DNA from: Melanocharis versteri
Taxonomy: Eukaryota; Chordata; Aves; Passeriformes; Melanocharitidae
DNA: 64,000 nt
Reading direction: 5' to 3'
Assembly: GCA_013397845.1 (NCBI GenBank)
Contig: VZTG01006291.1
Location: 626,809 to 690,808 of the forward strand
The notes under the pieces are model-generated. The model was not told the DNA's origin and ran no database searches. It was given only the letters and a program-made list of their open reading frames with translations. The position numbers and the translations under genes are program-made. Numbering within the stretch: position 1 is the first letter of the stretch; every line of letters begins with the position of its first letter. Below are positions 50,656 through 61,633 of the stretch, one piece after another.

Positions 50656-53170
50656 ACTGGATATTAATAAAATATGTGAATTCTGCAAAGAAAGCATTAC
50701 TTAAAAGATAAAATTCTTGTGTGTTTTGATTATTGTTACTCAACTACAAGAATCTATGGAAATAAAGGAGTATTTTTCTCTTTTCCACATTAGGTTCTGT
50801 AGAACAGCAGTCAGCTTTAGTCATTCTGCAGGAAAATGCCAGACATGATTTTTAGTTTGGATGACTGCACTTCTTCTGCCCAGAAACAGTTACTACCAAA
50901 GTGTTTCTTGCTCATCTACATCCTTCAAAATCAAATTCACAAGTGTTATTGGAGCACCTGTGGTAGCTTTTAGGGATTGCAGTATTTTGTAAGCCTGGGT
51001 GTTTTCTGTTGCAATTTCTACTGTGGAACAAATTTCAATAGAATGTTAACATAGATGTTTGTATTGATAGATTTATATCCTCCATAACGCTAGAATGCCT
51101 GTGGAAAATGCTTACATTAGAAATAAAATGAATTGTAAAATACTTGATAGCTGAAAGTGCAATTAAAACTACTCAGATTTTAGTGCTTCTGTAATACTGT
51201 CTGCATATACACAGCACACCTAAGGATGCTGCACATTGGGTTTTGCTAGGATAACTGTGAGAATATGGGGGTGGTGCATTTGTTTGTAAGGACTTGGCAA
51301 TATTAAAAAGCAAGCTTTTCTTTTTAACTCATCTATTTTGAACTCAAAACACAAGGGTTTTGAAACTTGGCTTTCCTTGAATTATTTATGATGTGGAACT
51401 GCTAGACAGTGTGCTTTAAGAGTAAGTGATAAGCCAGAACAAAAATGGCTGTGGTATCGCCTTGTCGGCACATCCGCATTTCTAAAGATTAGGCAGAATT
51501 TGATAACAGAATAAAGATTATTTCATTCTTTGAGAATTCCTTCTCTTCATCTACGTTGCAGTTCTGGAGCTGGTATCTGTGGCAATTCACAAGGATGATT
51601 TAGGAGCTGGGCTTGAAAAGGTCTATGAGAGTTCTTATTCTAACATACTTAACAACATTACTTTATGAGTTCATTTATTGATGTAAACTGTTGTCAGCAG
51701 TGTATTTCAAATTTCCCCCCTCCATTGCTCATAGAAGTTTTAGTTCTGTGGATTTTGGTTCCATTTTTGTGACAAGTCTGAAATCCAAATGCATCTAGAT
51801 ACACCTAAATGTTTTTACAGCTTAGAGCAAAACAAGAATTAGGTGAGGTGTAATGGCTAAAGATGGTGATTTAAACTCTTAGTGATCTTTTAGTTATGGA
51901 GGATCAGTTTATAAAGTTTGATAAATGTCAAATTTACTCACAACAATATTTGAACTGTGAGCATCTTCAAAGTCAGGTGTACTAAATCTTGTCTGAGAAG
52001 GGGAAAGAATCACACAGGACAAATACTTCCTAATGGTATATGAATTCCAGGTACCTGAGGTGCTAAGATCCATTGGTGTGAGCCAAATCCAAGGATTATG
52101 ATTTACTAAGCCATTATTTCCCTAAGACTGTCTTTTCTTAGAAAAGGATTTATTTGCCTTTTGCTTGGAAGTGTTAGGAGCTTCTATGCTGTTCTAACAC
52201 AATTCTGAGACATTCCTTTCGCCCAGCTCTGTGATATTTTGTTTTGATCAATAGGTCCGTGTTGCTGTGAAGTTATATTTATTCTCTATTTGAGTTTTCA
52301 TTAGGTACAGGAAATATAAGTTGTTTCTCTCTTTCCATTATTGTTCTCTCAGCCATGGGTTTATTCCTTCATCTCCCCTTTCTTGAATTCCAAGCTCCCT
52401 TGGGAGCTTGTCTTATGATTTAGCAGCCTGAGGGAAATAAATAAATGTCTGGACTGAGCTTGTTAATATTGTTACTTGATCTGAAACGTACTTTAAAGAA
52501 AATTTGTGATTTCTACTTTAATTATTATATTTGGTACTTTTAATGTACATCAAATATTTAAGTTAGAGTTATTTTAAGCTATTGGCAGAGTTGTGTTATG
52601 GTCTCAACTTGATCAGCAAACTTAATACTGAAATTCTTAGACACAATGGAAGAGTATTTCAAGAATGCAGTAGGTCATAGTACTTTGGCTTTTGTAAGCC
52701 TTTGAAATTGTGTTGGTGCACATGGAATTTGCTCCAGATGGATTGTATACCTTAGGATATTTTTCATATATTGTGAAATAAATTTTCTTGAGGAACTTAG
52801 TTGCAAGCCAGCAACATCATTCAGTTTTAATTCTTCCATCAAATCTAGGGAGACCAAGATTTGCCCTCTAACCAAAGAATTCAATACTCTATCATTTTTT
52901 CTCTCACCTTTTCTGTATATATTTTTTGTCTTCTCTGTTTTCATAGTCTGTCCCAGTCTGTTGCACTCACTTAACATCCACCCATCATAGACTGTAAATC
53001 ATAACTGAATTTTCCCCTCAGAGAAGCTGATGGACGACATTTTGATTGCAAGTACTTAACTGTTAGTTAAAAATAGGTGGATTAATTCTGGAATTTCTAG
53101 CTATGGCACTGTCTTTTTAAAAAAAAAAACACAAATGGTTTCTTTTGGAAGTTGATCAGTCCTGGAAGTG

Positions 53171-53292
53171 AATCGCAGCATGGCTGAGGTTGGCAGGGAC
53201 TTCGTGCAATCCTGCCTTGGCCTGCTGGCTGTCATGCAGCCCAGGGTACTGGCAGCCACCTTGGCCATGAGGACGAGCTTGGTGACCACCAG
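53171..53292 (-). mobile_element. Decayed, internally deleted CR1 fragment
   Basis: AATCGCAGCATGGCTGAGGT followed by TGGCAGGGACTTC resembles the reverse complement of a CR1 3' end. It then jumps to CATGCAGCCCAGGGTACTGG and CACCTTGGCCATGAGGAC, which resemble a more internal CR1 part. This implies a large internal deletion. Divergence is high, so the call is tentative. Confidence 0.55.
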
Positions 53293-55912
53293 ATCCCGGA
53301 GTTTTCCCTTTGGCAAGTCATAAGGATTTTCCCATTGCCTCTGTCTAGACCTTATGTTAGAGCATACCCATTGCTCTGCTCACTGTAGTCAACAGAAAGC
53401 AAGAGCAGCCCTTATGTACTCGAACAGAGGAGAGTAAAGGTTTAGGAAATAAGGATGCATCATACTGAACCTTTGGGGAGTGACACAGCTTGCAGAGATC
53501 TTGGAGTTCTCTGGAGTCAGCTGATGTGAGCACTGCTTGCTCAGCTTCTAAGCAAAGATGCTTTAGGAATTGCACAGTTTGGCAAAGGTAAGAGAACAAA
53601 GAGACGCAAAAAAGATTGGATTTGTGATCGTTCCTGCTGCGGTTAGATGTGGTGGGCCAGTAAGTAATCTAAATGCATATGGTATGATACTTAGCATGGC
53701 TTCGTGACATTTGCCTTTTCTATTAAATTATTCAAGTGACATTGCTTGTACAGGTTAGCAAACCATTAACCTGCCCAGTAGCTGAAAGCAAGTTGGTTTT
53801 TGTTAAAGTGTATTGAGCTATAAAATAATCTGTAGACATAATTGATTAATCTAAATATTTAGTTGGCTGTATTTTGGTATATTTTGGTGTGTTTTGACAG
53901 TTAAGCTTTACATGTATTTTTTCAGTACTGTGCTATAAAAGAAATCTCACTTTCGTGAATAAATACTTCATTGATTTCAAAGTCATGCAGATTTTCTTGG
54001 CTTCTGAAAATGAAGCATTTTTCTTTATTGCATTTTCATTGATTCTTTTAATGTCTTTATAGTTACTTACTTTTTTTTCTATTCCGTCACATAGTACTAA
54101 GCACTTCCAATTTTAAAAGTAGCCCTGCGTTCCCTGGTAGTGCTTCCTTATGTTAATCTGTGCTAACTGTTTAGGCTGAAAAAAACCATAACTGGCCCCC
54201 TGCCTAAAAATGATGAAAACCTTATGAAAAACTACATAGAAAATGTAAAAATGCTTTTCTTGACTATTTAAAAATTAATTTTGATATGGTGCTGTGTTTG
54301 GAGAGCACCTCTGTCAGTTTGCAGCATTTCTGGTTGCTTTCAGCAGGAGCTTTTGACCTAAGTGTGATGTGTTTCTGTGCCAGTAAGGGGCACTGGGGCT
54401 CCCAGTTGGAGTGGCCAAGACCCTTCACTTTGGTGACACGATGAGGCCACACCAGTGCCACAGAGCTCCTTGAGCATCTTTCTTTTCCAAGTCCTGAGTC
54501 ACAGTTCAGGTGCCCAGGACCCCTGAATACCACTGTAGCTTTCTACTGCAGGCACTTGCTGCTCCAGCAGCAATAAACCTCTCCATTTATCTGAGAGCCT
54601 CTCCTCCTTAGGTCTCGCTGTCTTGCTGGTAGGACTCTTGGGGAGGCATCCTGCAGCATGTGGGGTTCCTGAGCTTACCTGGTGCTGCAGGGTTAAAACT
54701 TAATGGATTTTTGTCTTGGGATCAGTAAACGTCCGAGTAGAAAGTTTAGGAGACTTTATCTTCTGTAGCAAAAATTCTTCTTTTTCACCACTGGCCAGGC
54801 TATACATATCTATTTGTGCATTCAGTTTAGCTCTGATTTCAGGTGGAGGCTTTATTCCTGTTAACATATAATTTGCCTAAAATAATCCCTAATTCTATCC
54901 AAATGTGTGATTTTATTTAGGACTCATTAAAACATGATTAGAAGCTGATAGCTATGCTGAGAAAATGTGTATTTGTCACTTGTGGACTCAACAGATTGTA
55001 AATCCGTGTTTTTGCCACTTAGTATTAATATTACTCTACGGACAATTTAGACATTGTGAAGCTATTCAAAACTGCTCTACTAGACTAACTTATTAAAAAC
55101 ATGTTATCTAATTCAACAGCTCATTGCTCTAAGCAAACCAGCTGGTGTGGCACAGAGCTAAAAAAGAAACCCAAACCAATGAAAGATTAATTTGTTGGGC
55201 AGAGTTGGTTGTTTTATTACAAGAGATCTTTGGCAGGAAGGAAAGTATAGCTTTTACTTTCTGTTAATCAGAATAGTAATAAGTTTGTTGCAGTTGCTTG
55301 TTCACTGCTTTGGTGAGTAGATGTGTACATGATCTCTGGCCTCTGAAGGAATTGGAAAGCTTGCAAGGGTCTTCCAAAACAGATGCTGATTTGGGCTTTA
55401 ATACATTCAGCCTGTGCCCTCCCCAGCTGTTGCAGCCCCGTTGGAGGATGGAGAATCCCTAATGCTATCCAAATGGAGAACCACAGCCCTGTCCTTTGGA
55501 GCTGTTAAGATAGTGATGGAATTTCCCAACCTGGTGTTAATGTGATAAATAGGGATTTGCCTGGGCCTAGAGTTACACATAGCCAGTGTAATCCTTGCAG
55601 AATGAATCAAAATTTAACAGGAATGTGCCAAGTAAATGAGGAAGATTGTGCAGGTGCTGAAAACTATAAAGCAGTATCAAAACTCTGGAAAAGATGGGAC
55701 AGTTATTTGGATTATGCTGGTTGCTTTGAGGTTTGCTTAGTGCTTGAGTCTGCACTAAGGATGAATTTGTGGATTAATTTCTCCACATTTTATAAGCAAT
55801 ATGAGCCACTTTGACATCTAAATACAGTAGTGGTTCAACATGCTGGAGGTCATGAAGGTTCTGTTGTTCCACAGATTCAGATACTGAAGCTGTGATGTCT
55901 TCCAAAAGTATG
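53293..55912. other. Unique non-coding DNA
   Basis: No gene or mobile element is recognised. Short unrelated open frames occur on both strands. Confidence 0.55.
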
Positions 55913-56512
55913 TCATAGAATCACACATAGTCTGGGTTGGAAGGGACCTTAAAACTCATCTCGTTCTAATTCCTCTGCCATGGGCAGGGGCACCTTCAAC
56001 TATCCCAGGTTGCACCAAGCCCTGTCCAACCTGACCTTGGACACTCCCAGGGATGGGGCAGCCACAGCTTCTCTGGGCAACCTGAGCCAGGGCCTCACCA
56101 CGCTCGCAGGGAAGAGTTTCTTCCTAATATCCAATCTAAACCAATGCTCTGTCAGTGTCAAGCCATTCCCCCTTGTCCTGCCACTACATGCCCATGTAAA
56201 AAGTCCCTCTCCAGCTCTCTTGTAGCCCCTTTAGGCACTGGGAGGCTGCAGTATGGTCACCCTGGAGCCTTCTCTTTTCTCAGCTGAACAGCCCTGACTT
56301 TCTCAGCCTTTCCTTATAGCAGAGGTGCTCCACCCCTCTAAACACCTTTGTGGCCTTCTCTAGACTGGCTCCAACATGTCCATGTCCTTCCTGTGCTGGG
56401 ATCCCAGACCTGGATACAGTACTGCATGTGGGGTCTCACCAGAGCAGAGCAGAAGGGCAGAATCACTTCCCTCAACCTGCTGGTCACTCCTGATGCAGCC
56501 CAGGACATGATT
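55913..56512 (-). mobile_element. CR1 LINE, 5'-truncated, about 600 bp
   Basis: On the + strand it opens with TCATAGAATCACACATAG (reverse of the CR1 tail). It runs through AGGGATGGGGCAGCCACAGC, CCCTTGTCCTGCCACTACAT, GTCCATGTCCTTCCTGTGCT and GTGGGGTCTCACCAGAGC, and ends near TGATGCAGCCCAGGACATGA. This is the longest CR1 copy in the window. It shares subfamily-like features with the copy at 59006-59298, in the same orientation. Confidence 0.95.
56338..56512 (-). pseudogene. CR1 ORF2 C-terminal remnant
   Basis: The - strand frame reads REVILPFCSALVRPHMQYC, then IQVWDPS, which matches the CR1 reverse-transcriptase tail (REVILPLYSALVRPHLEYC type). After this the frame is lost through indels, and the conserved C-terminal end is not continuous. 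Without the upstream endonuclease and the catalytic part of the reverse transcriptase it is inactive. Confidence 0.7.
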
Positions 56513-59005
56513 ACTTGGGTCAGTTCCTGTGGCCTAACTAAATTTCTCTGTGGACTAAAAGACTGTGAAGGAGTAGGTCTCAGTGGTGGAAAATAGTGAT
56601 GGCTACTGTAGAATCTACACGTTTGTTTTGTAAACCTATGCATGTACTTATGAAGAGCTCAGAAATTTTAGGAGGAATCTATCCGCATAACTCACACAGA
56701 CTTAGTATGATGCCAGTGTAATAGTAGCAGGTTGTTAATCGTGAGCAATGACAAAAACATATGTGCATTCACAATGGACATTTTTAGTAAACTAAATCCA
56801 TTTATCCATTGAGCCTTCTGGGAAGCGTATCTGTGACCTGAGGACTGTGCTCTGTATACGCTTCACATTTATGATGTGGGTTTGTTGTGGGGTTTTTTGC
56901 TTGGCTGGTTTGTTTTGAATGTTTGTTTTTCTTCCAGAAATAACTAATTCATCCTATGTCTGCTTTTTTTTGGAAGTATTTTTCTTGAAACTTTCTGTAT
57001 CATTAGTAATATGTTTCTGGTTTCTTTTCCCTAAATTTACTGTCTTGAAAGGCAAATATTTTTTAAAGCTAATAACTGTCTGAATGTAAATAGGAAAATA
57101 AGAAACCATTAATCTCAGCAAAACGTATTTACATCTGTGGGCAATACCTCTGATTAGTTAGAGTATTTTGAAGTAAGTTTTTCATTATGTTCTCCCTAGA
57201 AAGGTAGCTGTGTACATACAATCCCTCCTGGCTTCATGTTACGGGAGGGGCCTTGACCGCCAGTATTGAATGGCTGCTGCTCTTCCTTTGTAATCCTTTA
57301 CAATTTTTTTCTCACTGGCTGTGTGAGTTGAACACTTAGAAGTTGCTTTTACAGAAAGGCTAACCTGTTGTCATGAAAAATCTAGTTTAAAACTATTAAG
57401 TAGATGTGAATGTTGTCCATGAAAATAACAATTTGACTGGAATCCTGTCAGCATCCCTCTCACGGGGTCTGAACCAGCCACTTTTGATGGAAGAAACATA
57501 CAGAAGCAAAAGATCATTTTACTATATTCTTCAAAAGTCTATTAGTGCTTTAGTGGGCTATCTCATAGTGCTTTTCTAGAAGGAGAAAGAAAATTATTAC
57601 TCTCTGGAGTTGTTCAACGTTGTGGGTTTTGATGGGAAATAGGGGAGGTTAAAATACCATTCCTAGGCTGGAACCTGCACAGACATCTGTATTTGTACAC
57701 ACTCGTGTCCCTTTGAATTGCTTCTGTCTGCCTCTAAAAATACTGCCATGTACTGTATTTGTCTTGCAAAAGTGAAATTTTCTCTAATGTCCAACATCAT
57801 GAAAAATTTGATTAAATATCTTAGGATGGACTTGTCTTTCAAATTTTTGCTATCGTTTTTGATTATAATGACTTGTAACATCAGGCAGAGACATCACCTT
57901 CATTGTTTGTCTCTCTTTTTCCCCTCCTTTCCACTTCCATGTCTCTCCCCTCTATTCTGCTTCCATTTCTGTTGTGGTATGATAAGGATATCCATGCTCA
58001 TTATTGGAGATCTGATACAAGCAAGTGAATATAAATTTCCCTTTGGCTGAGATCTTGGGTTGATTAACTTAGTCATAAAGGAAGAAGGCCAAATAGCCCT
58101 CTACATTTCCTAGATGTCTGATGGGAGTGCAGTCATTATAGTATCATAATCATACTCCAGAAGAACATATTTTGTACTTTATATATGAACCTGCATTGCA
58201 GAATCAGGACTGTGCTCTTCTTGTCCTGTTTATGCCCATATCACTCACATTTTCTCAAAAACAACAACAACAACAATCACAAGACTGTCTTGATCAGTGC
58301 TGCTGACTGCAGAGATGCATGCAATTTGAAGGAAAAAAAGTCATTATGAATAGAAATAACCTGGGGATAACTTTTCTTGACCTAGTGTGATTTGAAGTTG
58401 GCATCAGAAAGTGGCCCAGAGCTTCAAGACTCTGCAGTGTTAAAAATCCCTCTGTAAATCCAGTCTGCTGGTTACTGCATTCCTGACTCTCAGGGACCCA
58501 TACGAGCTCCACTCCTGACTTTTTCTCAGGGCAAATTTGGCAACTTTAAGTTTCAGTGCTGAGCTGTAATAAATGTGTTCTGCAGTTTTCACTGAACCCT
58601 GATTGCTGTGCTTCTGCTCCCAGTGGGATCATGTGTAAAATATTTGGGAGTATCAGCTGGTGTTTTACATTTCCTTGCAGGCTTATACGTTGAATTATGC
58701 TGTTGTCTACAGATGTGAGCCCTTGGACATGTTAGATTAAAAACATCAAGTGAAAAACCTGAGGAGCTCAGGATTTAATGCTGAGAATTCAGGAAATCAG
58801 TAGGGTGCTGAGGATAGCTGTGGTGTTGCAGCTGCAGGTTCCTGAGGCTGATAAAGTACACACACTGGGTTTTCCTTGGGACTTCATGGTTTTGCACAAC
58901 CTTCCTAATTGATTAAATTTGAAACCTGGACTGGGGGGATCTAGGATGTTAACAAGTCTCCCAATTTTATATTTAATCCATGCTCTTGCTTGGGCTAATT
59001 TAGTT
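56513..59005. other. Unique non-coding DNA
   Basis: No gene is recognised. A G/T-rich patch (56878-56932) and a CAA microsatellite (58257-58277) lie here. Confidence 0.55.
58257..58277. repeat. CAA microsatellite
   Basis: A5 leads into five ACA/CAA units (ACAACAACAACAACAAT). Confidence 0.8.
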
Positions 59006-59298
59006 TCATAGAACTGTGGAATGGTTTGGATTGGAAGGGGCCTCAAAGATAATCTTGTTCCACCCCCTGCCATGGGCAGGGACACCTTCCACTATCCCAG
59101 GTTGCTCCAAGCCCCATCCAACCTGTCCTTGGCCACTTCCAAGGATGGGGCAGCCGCAGCTTCTCTGGGCAACCTGAGCCAGGGCCTCACCACTCTCACA
59201 GGGAAGAGTTTCTTCCCAATATCTGACCTAAACCTACTATCTTTCCGTTTGAAGCCACTCCCTCTTCTCCTGTCACTGCTTGCCTTTGTGAAAAGGTT
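59006..59298 (-). mobile_element. CR1 LINE 3' fragment, about 293 bp
   Basis: On the + strand it starts TCATAGAACTGTGGAATGG and runs through CCCCCTGCCATGGGCAGGGA, CTGGGCAACCTGAGCCAGGG and GGGAAGAGTTTCTTCCCAAT to CACTGCTTGCCTTTGTGAAA. The 3' end is intact and the 5' side truncated. It closely resembles the 55.9 kb copy but has its own 3' terminus, so it is a separate insertion. Confidence 0.95.
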
Positions 59299-61566
59299 TT
59301 GGAAGACTAATGTTTAATTTTTTTTTTTTTAAGTATTTGTCATTCCTGCACCCTAGTACATAAAGGAAACTGTAAGGCTTTTGCCACCTGCCTTTCCACA
59401 TTCCAGAAAACCCTGTCATCCTCCTGAAACTTTGAGGATTGCAGCAGGCAAATTTAATGGGTGTTATTTTCCAGATATCTGCTGGTATGTATTTGCAAAC
59501 CTGTGTGTCTACAGATGTACACTCTCACACTGTGACGCTGTTGTTTCTTCTCTATAAATACATCTGCATTCGCACGTAGTGTGACAGCGCGGGCATGGAT
59601 GTGGGTGTGTCTGCTTATGTACACATGTGCATCCCTATTTCTGAAATTAAATATAAAGTCAAGATTCCCTTCTAAAAAAAATAAGGTTCTTCTAAAAGTT
59701 TTATAATTTGCCAAAAGATACGGAAGCTCAGATGCTAATTGCCTAAAAAAGTTAATGATCTGTGTTTGTGGACCCTGTATTTTTGGACCCTTTGAAATTA
59801 CTGCAGTATAAGGGAAATGAACAGTGGTTTTAGAAGCTTATGTGTGTAAAAACCATTCTATAAAGTTGCATTAAGTAGATTACTATGCTTTTAAAATATG
59901 ATTTTTGCCCTTTTTAAAAATTTTTATTTCATCCCTTAACTTCAAGAAGCCTTTCTTCAGACTCAGCAGTTGGTAACATTTAATTTTCTGTCATTTAATG
60001 TCTTTAGAGATGTGTTGACATTTCTACTTTTCAGAATAGCATTTTTACTTCCTGTCATCAGCCTGTGTGTTATAAAGTGTCATATTAACCTTTCTAGCAC
60101 GTTTAGGTGTTACACAGAAGACATTTTTTATGGAATACTATGCTACTCATTAAATAAGTAGTGCATATTGTATGAAAAAATTGTCTGAACACTAAAATTC
60201 AATCAAGACAACCTTGGGTGTATGTATTGATAGTTTCAGGGTACAGCACATAATTTAAAGAAACTTTGGTTTGCCTTCAGGAAAAAACCCAAAAAGCAGT
60301 CACTGAACTGAACAGACATTGTTTGCTGCCCTTGACTTCTCACAGTTTTGTAAAGGTTTTGGTGTTGAGTTGAAAGAGCCGGCAAACACCTAGAGGAAGT
60401 GATGGGAGAGAAGAAAAAAGTTCACGTGCAAGACTTCTCACTGAATGCTTAATCATGACAGATGGCTCTGATGTGTGAGTAGTCAGCAATAGCAGGGGAA
60501 TGGGTTTAACTGAGGGCAACACTTGTCCTAAAATGTCAGTAGCTGTGTGTTGGATTTGGTAACCACAGAATATTAATTTGTCATATGGCTTCATGTATTT
60601 TTATAGCTATTTAAAAGTACCAGAAATTGTCAAAGTATATTTAATCTCTGCTTACTCCAAACACATTACATCGTCTGAGTACAGACTTTACTATGAGGCG
60701 TAGCTCCAGCTTTATGGGAGTGCGTGCCACAGTGATGAAAGGTACCTGGAGCTGCTGTATCCGCACAGAGCTTTAAAGGTTGAAGCATTTAAGTGTTGAA
60801 ATCCTAGGTCAGGTCCCAAAGCAGCAGTGTTGCAGCAGTTTCATGCTGCTTTCAGCTGCAGATTCTTCGAGCAGAGGTGATGAGTTCAGATACTGAGGCA
60901 CTGGAAGCAAGCTCCAGTGTTCCAGGTTTCAGAGAAGATTTGGCTGGCAGCAGGTCAGATGGAAATTGCTGAAGGAAATTCAGAGGAGACTTACCCTGTT
61001 GTTGTCTTTTACTCTTTATATGAGGTCTTTTAAAGTTCCTGCATTTTTAATTTGTGTCTGCCAGTTGAGAATGCTAATGACACTATTTGATGGTGATGAG
61101 TGACTTTTTCTCGTGTCCTTCTAATCAGAACCTTAAAGTGATTCATAAACTCCAAACACTACACTGGCTTTTAGTTCACCAGGCAGTTAATGTTCTAATA
61201 CATCTGGAGAATAAAAATCCAGCAATCAACCTTTATTCCTATAATTGTATGATGAAAACAAACTTAGTGACACAGGGGAAAGAGACTAGTAGAGGCACAG
61301 TGTTTGTTAGGCTAGAAAAATAATTAGCAGGAGTTACTCTAAACTGAAAGCATAGCTGAGAAATATTTGGGAAACAATATGCAAAGTAGATGAATAAGAG
61401 ATAAATGTGATTTTTATAATGGATGTTTACAAGTTTTGACAAGCTAATGGTTCTGAACTCTGGTTGTTTATTCATGTCATGTTGAGGTAAGGTCAGTCTT
61501 AAAGTGAATCCAGGCTGGATGGTGCTCTGAGCAATGTGGTATAGTAAAAGCTGTCTCTGTGTGTGC
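59299..61566. other. Unique non-coding DNA
   Basis: A T-run follows the CR1 at about 59317-59331. No gene, RNA or further element is seen. Confidence 0.55.
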
Positions 61567-61633
61567 CAGGTGGGTTGGAACTGGATGATCTTCAAGATCC
61601 CTTCCAACTCAAACCATTCTATGATTCTATGAT
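61567..61633 (+). mobile_element. CR1 LINE 3' terminal fragment
   Basis: GGTGGGTTGGAACTGGATGA, then CTTCAAGATCCCTTCCAACT, then the intact terminal repeat ATTCTATGATTCTATGAT. Only about 67 bp of the 3' end was copied. The well-kept tail suggests moderate to young age. Confidence 0.92.

Larger units (their letters stand above)
42343..53170. other. Long unique non-coding stretch
   Basis: About 11 kb with no recognised gene or mobile element. It includes a G/T-rich patch (46660-46720) and an AG-rich patch (50629-50655). It also holds the longest uninterrupted frame of the window, 47990-48730 on the - strand, discussed as a finding. A - strand frame at 52675-52977 is Lys-rich but unrecognised. 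A TAAT-containing AT-rich patch at about 45640-45680 may be regulatory, without further support. Confidence 0.5.
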
